Origin: a virus
Length of the DNA stretch: 64,000 bases
Direction: 5' to 3' (one strand)
Virus record (IMG/VR): IMGVR_UViG_3300036766_000317
Span: 1 to 64,000 of that record
In this document: in pieces, positions 31,963 through 38,797 of the stretch
How the letters are laid out: the number at the start of each line of letters is the position of its first letter
Position numbering within the stretch: the first letter of the stretch is position 1
Program-made: the position numbers and the translations under genes
Notes under the pieces: generated by a model
Told to the model about the DNA's origin: nothing
Seen by the model: only the letters and a program-made list of their open reading frames with translations
Database searches by the model: none

Positions 31963-32018
31963 GCAGAGGGCTCCGTCAGAACTGACGGAGTAATGCACAA
32001 TTCCGGTCCCAAGTCCGG
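31963..32018 (+). repeat. type-1 leader element, copy 4
   Basis: GCA-GAG, hairpin CTCCGTCAG/CTGACGGAG (9 pairs), TAA-TGC, second hairpin CCGG/CCGG with loop TCCCAAGT. Ends 33 nt before the next ATG. Confidence 0.85.
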
Positions 32019-32051
32019 TTTGTAGCTAAAACAAAAGGAGGAAAGAGAGAT

Positions 32052-32963
32052 ATGAGTGAAACAATGGAAGGGTTGGCCTATGAGCTAACATCCGCAGAGC
32101 GGAAAGATGTTCGTGATCGTTATCCGAAGACCTACTTCCCAAGTCCGGTCTTAGAACCGGTGTGGGCAGGTCGTCGGGAACTCCGCAGAATTCCAGACAA
32201 GTTTGCCATTGTCGATCAATGTCGTCCAGGACCCTTAGACGCATCGAATCAGGTATTCGGGATCTGTTCGGATCAGTACAAAATCGTTCCCTTTGAAGAC
32301 GTGGTGCATATGGTAGAAAATTCAGTCGGAAAATTGACTGAATACGGGAAGGTTCAAATCTGCCCGCACACCTATCTTGACGGAGCCAGATTAAACATTG
32401 GCATCAAATTTCCTGAGATGAAACATGAAATCAGGAAACTCGATTCCATTATTCCGAAAGTAGAGGTGTTTTCCTCTTATGACCTATCAACAAAGTTGAT
32501 GGGTCGTTTCGGAGCATTCCAGCTTAAATGCCTGAATGGGGCGGGTATCTGGAAGTCCTTCAAGAGCTTTGCAAAAAGGCATCTCCAGAATCTGTTTCTG
32601 AATGAACTCGGAAACAACATCAGTGAAGGTATGGCTCTTTTCGGGGAACAGGTTGATTCGTGGAAAAAGTGGACTGAACTGAAGTTAGACCAGAAACTCT
32701 ACGATACTGTTTGGGATGAACTCCCTTTCTCTGCTGCGGAACGTATCAAGATCGAAGCATTACCCGAAATCGGTACGAATCTTCAGTTGGGTCAAGCGAT
32801 CAAAGGAAATTCCCTTGATCTTTGGAGCCTTTCATCGGTATTGACACAATTCGCTACCCATGGTGTCAAAAGCGAATTGCGCCGTATCGAACTGGAACCG
32901 GCAATCGCAAGAGTGATGGACCTCACTTTCGACCGAGCCGCTGTTGCGGGACTCGTGCACTAA
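32052..32963 (+). CDS. DUF932-like phage protein
   Basis: 303 aa. Recognisable DUF932/TIGR03299 features: YKIVPFEDVVHMVENSVGKL, ARLNIGIKFPEM, VFSSYDLSTKLMGRFGAFQL and CLNGAGIWKSFKSFAKRHL (the usual position of a conserved CxNG segment). Found on many phages and plasmids. Role unsettled, often near recombination or anti-restriction genes. AAAGGAGG lies 9 nt before ATG. Largest gene of the island. Confidence 0.8.
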   Translation: MSETMEGLAYELTSAERKDVRDRYPKTYFPSPVLEPVWAGRRELRRIPDKFAIVDQCRPGPLDASNQVFGICSDQYKIVPFEDVVHMVENSVGKLTEYGKVQICPHTYLDGARLNIGIKFPEMKHEIRKLDSIIPKVEVFSSYDLSTKLMGRFGAFQLKCLNGAGIWKSFKSFAKRHLQNLFLNELGNNISEGMALFGEQVDSWKKWTELKLDQKLYDTVWDELPFSAAERIKIEALPEIGTNLQLGQAIKGNSLDLWSLSSVLTQFATHGVKSELRRIELEPAIARVMDLTFDRAAVAGLVH

Positions 32964-32996
32964 GAAACAACGAACTGAGCCAGAAAGGAGGTACTT

Positions 32997-33233
32997 GTGG
33001 AGAATGCTTCTATAAAAATGTTAACCGTTGATGATTGTAATCTCCGAATGACTGAGCTAACAAAAGAGTTGGAAGAAGCAATTGAGAAATTGGGCCATTG
33101 TGAAGCTGTGGATTTGCTTGCGGCTAAGATTGCTGTTTGGGAAAGAGTCCGGCATCATTTGGTAAGAGGACAAATCATCACAATTGATGGGGAAGAAAAA
33201 CTGAAGATGTGGGAAAACGTTTTATCGGCATAA
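32997..33233 (+). CDS. 78-aa helical protein, GTG start
   Basis: GTG at 32997 follows AAAGGAGG by 5 nt. Helical (ELTKELEEAIEKLGHCEAVD, LLAAKIAVWERVRHHLVRGQ). Looks like a small coiled-coil or helix-bundle protein. No family recognised. Confidence 0.65.
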   Translation: MENASIKMLTVDDCNLRMTELTKELEEAIEKLGHCEAVDLLAAKIAVWERVRHHLVRGQIITIDGEEKLKMWENVLSA

Positions 33234-33235
33234 CC

Positions 33236-33297
33236 GCAGAGGGCGGACAGTCAGAAATTGGCTGTCCGTAATGCACTATCTGAGTCCCAAGTCTCAG
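33236..33297 (+). repeat. type-1 leader element, copy 5
   Basis: GCA-GAG, hairpin CGGACAG/CTGTCCG, TAA-TGC, hairpin CTGAG/CTCAG with loop TCCCAAGT. Ends 24 nt before the next ATG. Confidence 0.85.
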
Positions 33298-33321
33298 AAA
33301 TTCTATTAAAGGAGGAAAGGG

Positions 33322-33582
33322 ATGGAACCGATTCAAGACAATTTCTTCAAGAGGTTTCGGAAGAAGGTGGAAGGTATCTTCTACCGAACTCGCGGAAATA
33401 AAGGGACTGCCGATCTTGATCCGATCATTCGGATCGGTCGTCACCATGGTGGGGGTGCTCGTCTTTCTGCTATTTCTTTTGGCGAAAAGAAAGCGTCTCC
33501 CACACTCCGAAAGTACCGACAGCACAGAGATCGAGTAAACAAATTGGGAGCGATCTCCCGCAGGAAGAACCGCATTAATTAG
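33322..33582 (+). CDS. 86-aa very basic protein
   Basis: MEPIQDNFFKRFRKKVEGIF, then RIGRHHGGGARLSAISFGEK and a basic end KLGAISRRKNRIN. No family recognised; nucleic-acid binding is plausible from charge. Its TAG overlaps the first base of the next leader element. Confidence 0.6.
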   Translation: MEPIQDNFFKRFRKKVEGIFYRTRGNKGTADLDPIIRIGRHHGGGARLSAISFGEKKASPTLRKYRQHRDRVNKLGAISRRKNRIN

Positions 33583-33638
33583 CAGAGGGCAGGGCCTATT
33601 GAGGCCCTGTAATGCTACATAGCCAGTCCCAAGTCTGG
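33582..33638 (+). repeat. type-1 leader element, copy 6
   Basis: GCA-GAG, hairpin CAGGGCC/GGCCCTG, TAA-TGC, hairpin CCAG/CTGG (plus G-T) with loop TCCCAAGT. Ends 28 nt before the next ATG. Confidence 0.85.
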
Positions 33639-33666
33639 TTAAACTAAAGAGAAAGGAGAGAGTATT

Positions 33667-33930
33667 ATGATTACCAAAGAGGATGCTTTGAAGCTGAAAT
33701 ATCGGGATGAACTGCATTTCGGAGAATGTAGAAAGAAGGTCTCTCCCAGAGGCGGTGTAAAAATTACCAATACCATCGTCCGAGTAAACGGGAAAGTCAA
33801 AACGTGGAAACAGAATCTGAGTAGGTTTGAAGTTCCGATCAAACATGGACTATACGATCATAGTTATGTTGATGAGCGGAATGCTCATGATTTCCATCTC
33901 CCGAAAGACTGCCCGTTACTGAAGGAGTAA
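33667..33930 (+). CDS. 87-aa hypothetical protein
   Basis: MITKEDALKLKYRDELHFGE then VRVNGKVKTWKQNLSRFEVP and a histidine-rich KHGLYDHSYVDERNAHDFHL. This beta-rich 'CRKKVSPRGGVKITNTIVRV' type domain recurs in small phage proteins. AAAGGAGAGAG precedes ATG. The stop region carries the Shine-Dalgarno of the next gene. Confidence 0.7.
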   Translation: MITKEDALKLKYRDELHFGECRKKVSPRGGVKITNTIVRVNGKVKTWKQNLSRFEVPIKHGLYDHSYVDERNAHDFHLPKDCPLLKE

Positions 33931-33934
33931 ATTT

Positions 33935-34168
33935 ATGCACCTACTTCATGAGACTACAGTCAAGAATACAGATGGAACTTATGAAATCACCGTCTACATC
34001 GTCGAAGATGGAAAACGAAGAGGTCCTTACACTTATCTGATTCCATCGGATAAAGAAGTCAGGGACTTCCTTGCTCTGTATCAAAAAGGAAAAAGAGATG
34101 GGTCAAGATTTCATGGGAAAGCCCTATCCCTTCTTAACAAACACCGAACCAGGTTAATCAGAAAATAG
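33935..34168 (+). CDS. 77-aa hypothetical protein
   Basis: MHLLHETTVKNTDGTYEITV then YIVEDGKRRGPYTYLIPSDK and a basic helix. GGAG lies within the end of the upstream gene. Two beta strands and a helix; no family recognised. Confidence 0.65.
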   Translation: MHLLHETTVKNTDGTYEITVYIVEDGKRRGPYTYLIPSDKEVRDFLALYQKGKRDGSRFHGKALSLLNKHRTRLIRK

Positions 34169-34181
34169 GAGGAAAGAGAGC

Positions 34182-34463
34182 ATGAAAAAATCGCAGGTGG
34201 CATTGGCTAACATGATTCGTATAGCCAAAGCATACGGTAATACACATACGGTAGAGATGGAACAAGCTGAGAAAGCCCTTGCTGAACTTTTGACTGAAAA
34301 AGGTCATTCAGTAAGTGATTGGAAATGTGTTCAATGTGATCAGGATCAGTGGGGGAAAGATGTAACCCTCTCGTCTGTCGCAGACGGAGGTGTTCCCATC
34401 TGTCCCTATTGCGAGAACGATATGATCTTGGTTGAAGAAAGATGGGTGGAGGTGGAGCCATGA
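34182..34463 (+). CDS. 93-aa protein with zinc knuckles
   Basis: The N-terminal helix bundle (VALANMIRIAKAYGNTHTVE) is followed by CVQCDQDQWG and CPYCENDMIL, a zinc ribbon near the C-terminus. AGGAGGAAAGAG precedes ATG. The stop overlaps the next start (ATGA). Confidence 0.7.
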   Translation: MKKSQVALANMIRIAKAYGNTHTVEMEQAEKALAELLTEKGHSVSDWKCVQCDQDQWGKDVTLSSVADGGVPICPYCENDMILVEERWVEVEP

Positions 34464-34786
34464 AGAAGGAATACACCGATGTCAAACTCAAGATGACCCG
34501 TCGCAAGCTGATTGCCCTCGACAAAAAGGATATAGGGAAATGGACACATCAGGAATGTGTTGAGGCAGATCGGCTTATCCAAAACACAGCCATTCGGAAT
34601 CTGAGGAAGAAATTATCCTTCTTCCAGGGAGGAACAGGAAGACTTGTTTCCAACTATGCCATACTGATGGCTCAGTTCCACTACGGATCGGCAGAAACAG
34701 ACGACTTCCTTACAGCAATGGGCTGTTATGAGGATTGGATGTTCTCCGAGGAGCAGAACAAGAAACGGCATTCCAAAAAGTCTTAA
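34460..34786 (+). CDS. 108-aa hypothetical protein
   Basis: Start at 34460 gives an ATGA overlap and has GGAGGTGGAG upstream. MKKEYTDVKLKMTRRKLIAL, then WTHQECVEADRLIQNTAIRN; helical and charged. No family recognised. Confidence 0.7.
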   Translation: MKKEYTDVKLKMTRRKLIALDKKDIGKWTHQECVEADRLIQNTAIRNLRKKLSFFQGGTGRLVSNYAILMAQFHYGSAETDDFLTAMGCYEDWMFSEEQNKKRHSKKS

Positions 34787-34798
34787 AGTCAGCAGATT

Positions 34799-34842
34799 GA
34801 GCGGGAACCATTTCCCGCTCTTTCTGGTGTTTTTAAGACACC
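34799..34842 (+). repeat. type-2 leader element, copy 6 (type specimen)
   Basis: CAGATT then hairpin A GAGCGGGAA/TTCCCGCTC, linker TTTCT, hairpin B GGTGT/ACACC, then AATAAA. Ends 25 nt before the next ATG. Confidence 0.85.
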
Positions 34843-34867
34843 AATAAACCAAAGGAGGAAAGAAAGT

Positions 34868-35350
34868 ATGAAGAAAACTTGTGATATTTGCAAGACCTAT
34901 TGGAGAGTTCGGAATGAAAAGAAGACCGAACATCCGTGCCATCCCTATCAGAACCCGATGGAAAAAGTCTGTCAGGATTTTGAGATGGAATGGACTCAAG
35001 AAGCCTGTCTAAGAAAATATCCGAGAGTGGTGGCCCATCTGATCTGTGCCAGTCTCGGCTATTTTACACCTCAATCAGCAGCAAATGCCATTTCGTTTTA
35101 CAAACACGGAAAGGCGTTTTTCTGCGAGTGGTATTCCCATATGACCAAATATTCTCGGGATAACTACAAGGGTGACTATTTTGATGAAGTCATCTGTAAA
35201 CGGGTTGGGGAAGAAACTCTGAGATTGGCATTTGTAGGTCGTCATTCCCATCATGGCTATATGACCGAGATTAAGCAAGCCCGACATCTTGTGGCCGCAG
35301 AATTGAAAACTTCGGGAGCTACATCGGGAATGCTTGCATCTTGGTTTTAG
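34868..35350 (+). CDS. 160-aa hypothetical protein
   Basis: Starts MKKTCDICKTYWRVRNEKKT with a CXXC. Histidine/cysteine groups recur (EHPCHPYQNP, HLICASLGYF, RHSHHGYMTE). It may bind a metal. AAAGGAGG site. No family recognised. Confidence 0.7.
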   Translation: MKKTCDICKTYWRVRNEKKTEHPCHPYQNPMEKVCQDFEMEWTQEACLRKYPRVVAHLICASLGYFTPQSAANAISFYKHGKAFFCEWYSHMTKYSRDNYKGDYFDEVICKRVGEETLRLAFVGRHSHHGYMTEIKQARHLVAAELKTSGATSGMLASWF

Positions 35351-35367
35351 GCTGAATATAGCGGGTT

Positions 35368-35407
35368 GGGCAGGAAGCGTCCTGCTCTTCCTGGTGCATT
35401 CAGTACC
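35368..35407 (+). repeat. type-2 leader element, copy 7
   Basis: Hairpin A: GGGCAGGA/TCCTGCTC (one G-T). Hairpin B: GGTGC/GTACC (one G-T), followed by AAATAAA. Ends 24 nt before the next ATG. Confidence 0.8.
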
Positions 35408-35431
35408 AAATAAAGAGAGAAAGGAGAGGGT

Positions 35432-35761
35432 ATGAAAACAGTAGATATTATGGAACGTCTGAAAATTCCAGAATGGAAGGCGAAGGTTGTCAATGTGCTT
35501 ACCAAAGAACACGCCTCATCCCATTCCGATGTTGACGACATCCTCGGAATTATTGAAACCCTTCTTGAAGGGTACGGGGTAGAACCACTCAGGGGAGATC
35601 ATGTTGATAATTACTATATGGATATCAACATCCTCTACATTAATTTGGGGGACACATACACACCCACCGTTCTGTATGATACACTCCTAAACAGATTCTT
35701 TATCTGTTCGTGGGGTGATTATATTGAATCCAAACCGAAACGATTTCCGATGAATGCTTGA
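35432..35761 (+). CDS. 109-aa hypothetical protein
   Basis: MKTVDIMERLKIPEWKAKVV then SDVDDILGIIETLLEGYGVE and strands YMDINILYINLGDTYTPTVL and FFICSWGDYIES. Mixed alpha/beta. The segment between the second helix and the strands is typical of small phage proteins whose role is unknown. AAAGGAGAG precedes ATG. Confidence 0.7.
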   Translation: MKTVDIMERLKIPEWKAKVVNVLTKEHASSHSDVDDILGIIETLLEGYGVEPLRGDHVDNYYMDINILYINLGDTYTPTVLYDTLLNRFFICSWGDYIESKPKRFPMNA

Positions 35762-35773
35762 GAATAGCAGATT

Positions 35774-35813
35774 GGACGGGAATTTCCCGTCCTTTCTGGT
35801 GTGCTTAAACACC
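35774..35813 (+). repeat. type-2 leader element, copy 8
   Basis: CAGATT then hairpin A GGACGGGA/TCCCGTCC, linker TTTCT, hairpin B GGTGT/ACACC, then AATAAAA. Compared with copy 6 hairpin A has changed on both arms while the linker is identical. Ends 21 nt before the next ATG. Confidence 0.85.
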
Positions 35814-35834
35814 AATAAAAAGAAAGGAGAGGGT

Positions 35835-36179
35835 ATGGACAGAAAAATGTCGAGTGATCTGGATAACTACATTACCGGACATTACGGGGAAGATCAGTTC
35901 AAAAGACCTCGGAAAAAAGATAAAAAGGGGAAGGAATCATTGGTCCATGAATTAGAACACCAGATGAAGAACCTTAACGTCAGTCAGATGTTGGAATTAG
36001 TCAAGAGATCGGGAAATACGGAAAAACGCAGATTCCGATTAAAAGGCCCTACGGGCAGTTTAGATGGAACTATCCATGATGCCGATTTCGGTATCTTGAC
36101 TATTGACGAAGTACCAGAGTTCTTTCTGGCAAAAGATTTCTTGTTGGCCAATGACGTAGTTTGGGAACTCATTAACTAA
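35835..36179 (+). CDS. 114-aa hypothetical protein
   Basis: Start at 35835 follows AAAGGAGAGGGT; the longer frame from 35754 crosses the leader element. MDRKMSSDLDNYITGHYGED, a basic middle (KRPRKKDKKGK), then GTIHDADFGILTIDEVPEFF. No family recognised. Confidence 0.7.
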   Translation: MDRKMSSDLDNYITGHYGEDQFKRPRKKDKKGKESLVHELEHQMKNLNVSQMLELVKRSGNTEKRRFRLKGPTGSLDGTIHDADFGILTIDEVPEFFLAKDFLLANDVVWELIN

Positions 36180-36198
36180 ACAGAGAAAGGAGATTAGC

Positions 36199-36420
36199 AT
36201 GGAAGAGCCAATCAAAATTCCAGAGAAGGACAAATTTGTCCGAAATTGTCCGGGTCCCAGATATAAAGTAATTTCAGGTCCTGGAGGGCATTACGTCTAT
36301 GATTACAAGTCTCTGGACGTGGTGAGGAAAGACGGGAAATTCTTTATGGGCAAAGAACCGTCGGAAGCCAGAGAGTTCCTTCAATCTCTAAATGAAGAAG
36401 CTCCCCTTATAGAAAGGTAA
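36199..36420 (+). CDS. 73-aa hypothetical protein
   Basis: MEEPIKIPEKDKFVRNCPGP then YKVISGPGGHYVYDYKSLDV. Proline/glycine-rich beta protein. AAAGGAGATT precedes ATG. No family recognised. Confidence 0.65.
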   Translation: MEEPIKIPEKDKFVRNCPGPRYKVISGPGGHYVYDYKSLDVVRKDGKFFMGKEPSEAREFLQSLNEEAPLIER

Positions 36421-36432
36421 GGATGGTAATCT

Positions 36433-36570
36433 ATGAAATGTGACCACTGCAATATCGAATTGAAAAAACGCAAGACCCCTCCAAGAACCGCGACAATTGA
36501 CGGGGGAAAGTATTATGACTATTTTCAATGCCCAAAATGCAAAACGAATTATGCCAAAGCCAAAAAGTAG
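36433..36570 (+). CDS. 45-aa zinc-ribbon protein
   Basis: MKCDHCNIELKKRKTPPRTA then YYDYFQCPKCKTNYAKAKK: CXXC pairs 28 residues apart, a full zinc ribbon as in RNA-polymerase- or ribosome-binding small proteins. Weak Shine-Dalgarno (AAGGATGG). The stop TAG overlaps the next leader element. Confidence 0.65.
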   Translation: MKCDHCNIELKKRKTPPRTATIDGGKYYDYFQCPKCKTNYAKAKK

Positions 36571-36622
36571 CAGAGGACGCTGCTTCGGCAGCGTAATGCA
36601 CAAATCCAGTCCCAAGTCTGGA
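36570..36622 (+). repeat. type-1 leader element, copy 7
   Basis: GCA-GAG, hairpin CGCTGC-TTCG-GCAGCG, TAA-TGC, hairpin TCCAG/CTGGA with loop TCCCAAGT. Ends 26 nt before the next ATG. Confidence 0.85.
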
Positions 36623-36648
36623 TAAAATAAGAAAAGGAGGAAAGAGCT

Positions 36649-36876
36649 ATGCCAAAAAACGTAAGAAATTTCTGGATCGAAGCAGATGTCGATGGGGGAA
36701 CTCCCATCGGAGCAGGCCCTAAATCCAAAGATGGAGGATTTTCTCTGTCCATCTTCATGCGAGACAAAGGATTCGTCAAGAGGGTCGCCAACATCTCAGG
36801 AGTCGGGGGAAGTGAATTGAAATTATCAATTCATACGGAAGATGGTAAATATTTACAGTATACTACACAAAGGTAA
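36649..36876 (+). CDS. 75-aa beta-rich protein
   Basis: MPKNVRNFWIEADVDGGTPI, then GGFSLSIFMRDKGFVKRVAN and LKLSIHTEDGKYLQYTTQR. Four or more strands, compact. I have seen similar small phage proteins with unknown role. AAAAGGAGG precedes ATG. Confidence 0.7.
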   Translation: MPKNVRNFWIEADVDGGTPIGAGPKSKDGGFSLSIFMRDKGFVKRVANISGVGGSELKLSIHTEDGKYLQYTTQR

Positions 36877-36900
36877 CAGATGAAAAAGGAGGAAAGAGCT

Positions 36901-37104
36901 ATGCCAATCGAAACAGATTTCACCAATTTGCTCAAGCATATCGATGATGCTTCTGATGGATTGGAACAAAAGGTCGAATCGACGGAAGAGGAGTTGGACA
37001 CTTTGAATACTCTCCTTACGAGAAAAAAAGAGCTTGTCGATAAAATCAACTCCCTCGCCGAAGAGATTGAGGACTTCCTCAACGACGCCAATTCCCTCAT
37101 CTGA
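36901..37104 (+). CDS. 67-aa coiled-coil protein
   Basis: Start at 36901 follows AAAAAGGAGG. Acidic, with long coiled coil (LEQKVESTEEELDTLNTLLT, RKKELVDKINSLAEEIEDFL). Probably a helical dimer; function unknown. Confidence 0.7.
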   Translation: MPIETDFTNLLKHIDDASDGLEQKVESTEEELDTLNTLLTRKKELVDKINSLAEEIEDFLNDANSLI

Positions 37105-37106
37105 AT

Positions 37107-37161
37107 GCAGAGGACAGCCTCAACAGAGGCTGTAATGGACATCTCGGTTCCAAGTCCGAGA
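37107..37161 (+). repeat. type-1 leader element, copy 8
   Basis: GCA-GAG, hairpin ACAGCCT/AGGCTGT, TAATGG (the usual TGC is TGG, one lost pair), hairpin TCTCGG/CCGAGA with loop TTCCAAGT. Ends 25 nt before the next ATG. Confidence 0.8.
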
Positions 37162-37186
37162 AATAAATTAAAGGAGGGAAGAGAGT

Positions 37187-37420
37187 ATGCACAAAAGACC
37201 CACACCAAATCAAGAGAGGTCTTTCCGTCACTTCTTCGGAAAATCTACCAGTGTTTACTGGAATCCTTTATTTGGATTTGATATCGTTCAATTTGATGCC
37301 GACATGCAGTCCGAACAAGGATACGTTGAGGATGGAAAAACAAGCCTTCGGGAATTTCTCGTCCAGAAATTCGGTCAAGAGGCTTCGGATCTAGTAAACT
37401 CTTTAATAGGAGGTGTTTAA
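37187..37420 (+). CDS. 77-aa hypothetical protein
   Basis: MHKRPTPNQERSFRHFFGKS then VYWNPLFGFDIVQFDADMQS and a helical end. AAGGAGGGAAGAGAGT precedes ATG. The TAATG overlap with the next gene supports both. Confidence 0.65.
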   Translation: MHKRPTPNQERSFRHFFGKSTSVYWNPLFGFDIVQFDADMQSEQGYVEDGKTSLREFLVQKFGQEASDLVNSLIGGV

Positions 37421-37695
37421 TGGAAAAGAAAACAGTTGTGATTTTCCGAAAGTTCCCGGAGGGGGATATTATAGCCATGTTCCCCGAAATTCAGGCGGAT
37501 CAAAATCGTTGTGATTGTCTGAGCTATCAGCATATCGGCCAGCATGGTCCTGCTTCATATTTTCTGGTAGACCGAACGAAATTAGCTATTGCTGCTGAAT
37601 ATGCAGAGCTGAAAGCGGAGCTTGAATCAATCGGCTATGATCTGATAATCCGAAAACGGATCAACAAGCATTGGTATGAGGTAAAGGAGGGGTAA
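37420..37695 (+). CDS. 91-aa conserved-looking phage protein
   Basis: MEKKTVVIFRKFPEGDIIAM then CLSYQHIGQHGPASYFLVDR and LESIGYDLIIRKRINKHWYE. This order (FRKFP.GD.IA, SYxHxGQHG, LxxIGYxLxVxxR) recurs in many phage small proteins; the role is unknown. AGGAGGTGTTTA precedes ATG. Confidence 0.75.
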   Translation: MEKKTVVIFRKFPEGDIIAMFPEIQADQNRCDCLSYQHIGQHGPASYFLVDRTKLAIAAEYAELKAELESIGYDLIIRKRINKHWYEVKEG

Positions 37696-37697
37696 AT

Positions 37698-37892
37698 ATG
37701 CGTTCATGGAGGTGGTATATACACTTTCCACAAGATGCGTATGCTTTAGGACCAATTCATTTTGAAAAGAGGGATTACACAAAGCCTCCTAATGAAAGGG
37801 ATGTCCGACAGTATGCGAGAGAGTGGGAGGGTGTGAAACGATTGCCGACGGGGTTTTCTTGTTGGTCTGCTGAGTATTGGTCTGCTGAGTAA
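37698..37892 (+). CDS. 64-aa hypothetical protein
   Basis: MRSWRWYIHFPQDAYALGPI, aromatic-rich, ending CWSAEYWSAE. The last codons contain a 15-bp tandem duplication (TGGTCTGCTGAGTAT/TGGTCTGCTGAGTAA), which produces the YWSAE repeat. GGAGGGG site precedes ATG. No family recognised. Confidence 0.6.
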   Translation: MRSWRWYIHFPQDAYALGPIHFEKRDYTKPPNERDVRQYAREWEGVKRLPTGFSCWSAEYWSAE

Positions 37893-37902
37893 AGGAGGAA
37901 GT

Positions 37903-38070
37903 ATGAAACTGACTGAGTTTGAATGGCATCTGAAAAAGATTGCCGAATCAACCTTGAAAATGCCTGATACTATGGTAAAGATCATAGGCGGGATGACAAA
38001 AGATGAGGCTAAAGAAATTCTGGGTAAATTAGGCAAAAAAGAATTGGAAGAGGATGTAGAAAAGATATAA
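37903..38070 (+). CDS. 55-aa helical protein, last of the island
   Basis: MKLTEFEWHLKKIAESTLKM then GGMTKDEAKEILGKLGKKEL. Helical, charged. AAAGGAGG 5 nt before ATG. The next promoter begins 17 nt after its stop. Confidence 0.65.
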   Translation: MKLTEFEWHLKKIAESTLKMPDTMVKIIGGMTKDEAKEILGKLGKKELEEDVEKI

Positions 38071-38087
38071 TCCACCTAAAATAGTGC

Positions 38088-38116
38088 TTGACATATCAAT
38101 ATGTTTTTGATATACT
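38088..38116 (+). promoter_or_regulatory. strong promoter for replication genes
   Basis: TTGACA, 17-bp spacer ending TGA, TATACT (extended -10). Its spacer begins TATCAATATG, sharing TATCAA with the iterons at 24286-24382. Starts a new transcription unit at 38148. Confidence 0.75.
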
Positions 38117-38147
38117 AAAATCCAAGTAGAAAAAGGAGAAGGAGTGT

Positions 38148-38573
38148 ATGGAAATTCAAAGTTCCCTTTTTGAATCAACACAGCAGGAGGGGGGATTTGT
38201 GCCCTCTCGCAAAAGAATTGGGCCGAGACCTATGGTCTTAAAATCGATGGAGATTTTAACCAAAAATGTTCCCGATATCCCACATAAAGAGGAAGTTGAT
38301 CGTCTTATGCAAGCAACAATCAATCGTATGTACATCCCCAGATCCGAATATCTTGAGTATATAGAAGTTTCCAAACTTCTCATTACGGCTTCCGAAAAAT
38401 TTCGGATGACTATTTCAAATGTGGTAGACGGGGCTTTAGAACTCATGAGAAAATTGCCGAATCTATATAGCAACCAAGCTATCTTCATGTCGTTGGAAGA
38501 GCCGATTTATGGATTTGCAATCAAGAAATCCATAGCAAATACAGTTGTAAGGAGAATGATATGCCGAAAATAA
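38148..38573 (+). CDS. hypothetical helical protein, possible regulator
   Basis: 141 aa. MEIQSSLFESTQQEGGFVPS, then helices EEVDRLMQATINRMYIPRSE and YLEYIEVSKLLITASEKFRM, VDGALELMRKLPNL. First gene after a strong promoter and directly coupled (13-nt overlap) to a ribbon-helix-helix-like protein; the pair could be regulatory. AAAGGAGAAGGAG site. No family recognised. Confidence 0.65.
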   Translation: MEIQSSLFESTQQEGGFVPSRKRIGPRPMVLKSMEILTKNVPDIPHKEEVDRLMQATINRMYIPRSEYLEYIEVSKLLITASEKFRMTISNVVDGALELMRKLPNLYSNQAIFMSLEEPIYGFAIKKSIANTVVRRMICRK

Positions 38574-38773
38574 CCAGATCAATGAAAGAAGATCCACCCA
38601 GAAAGAATCATCACTTGTTAATCAGACTGCCAATGCCTCTTTCTGAAAGAGTCGTACATCAGGCACAAAGGTTGTCCTGTTCCTTAAATATGTTTGCGCG
38701 CCTTGCTTTTGTCCGGCTTGTCGAGGAAGAAGAAGCCAAAGAAAGGGGAAATGCCGTAAGTTATCCGCAGTAA
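38561..38773 (+). CDS. ribbon-helix-helix-like DNA-binding protein
   Basis: 70 aa. HHLLIRLPMPLSERVVHQAQ (strand then helix) and RLSCSLNMFARLAFVRLVEE (second helix) give the Arc/CopG pattern, with short basic N-terminus. Could repress the promoters sharing TATCAA. AAGGAGAATGAT precedes ATG. Operator assignment is speculative. Confidence 0.55.
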   Translation: MPKITRSMKEDPPRKNHHLLIRLPMPLSERVVHQAQRLSCSLNMFARLAFVRLVEEEEAKERGNAVSYPQ

Positions 38774-38797
38774 TTCAATCCTAAAAGGAGGAAAATC

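Noticed and set aside
33178-33846. 222-codon minus-strand ORF
   Set aside because: Spans several small plus-strand genes that each have strong ribosome sites and two leader elements; hence a shadow.
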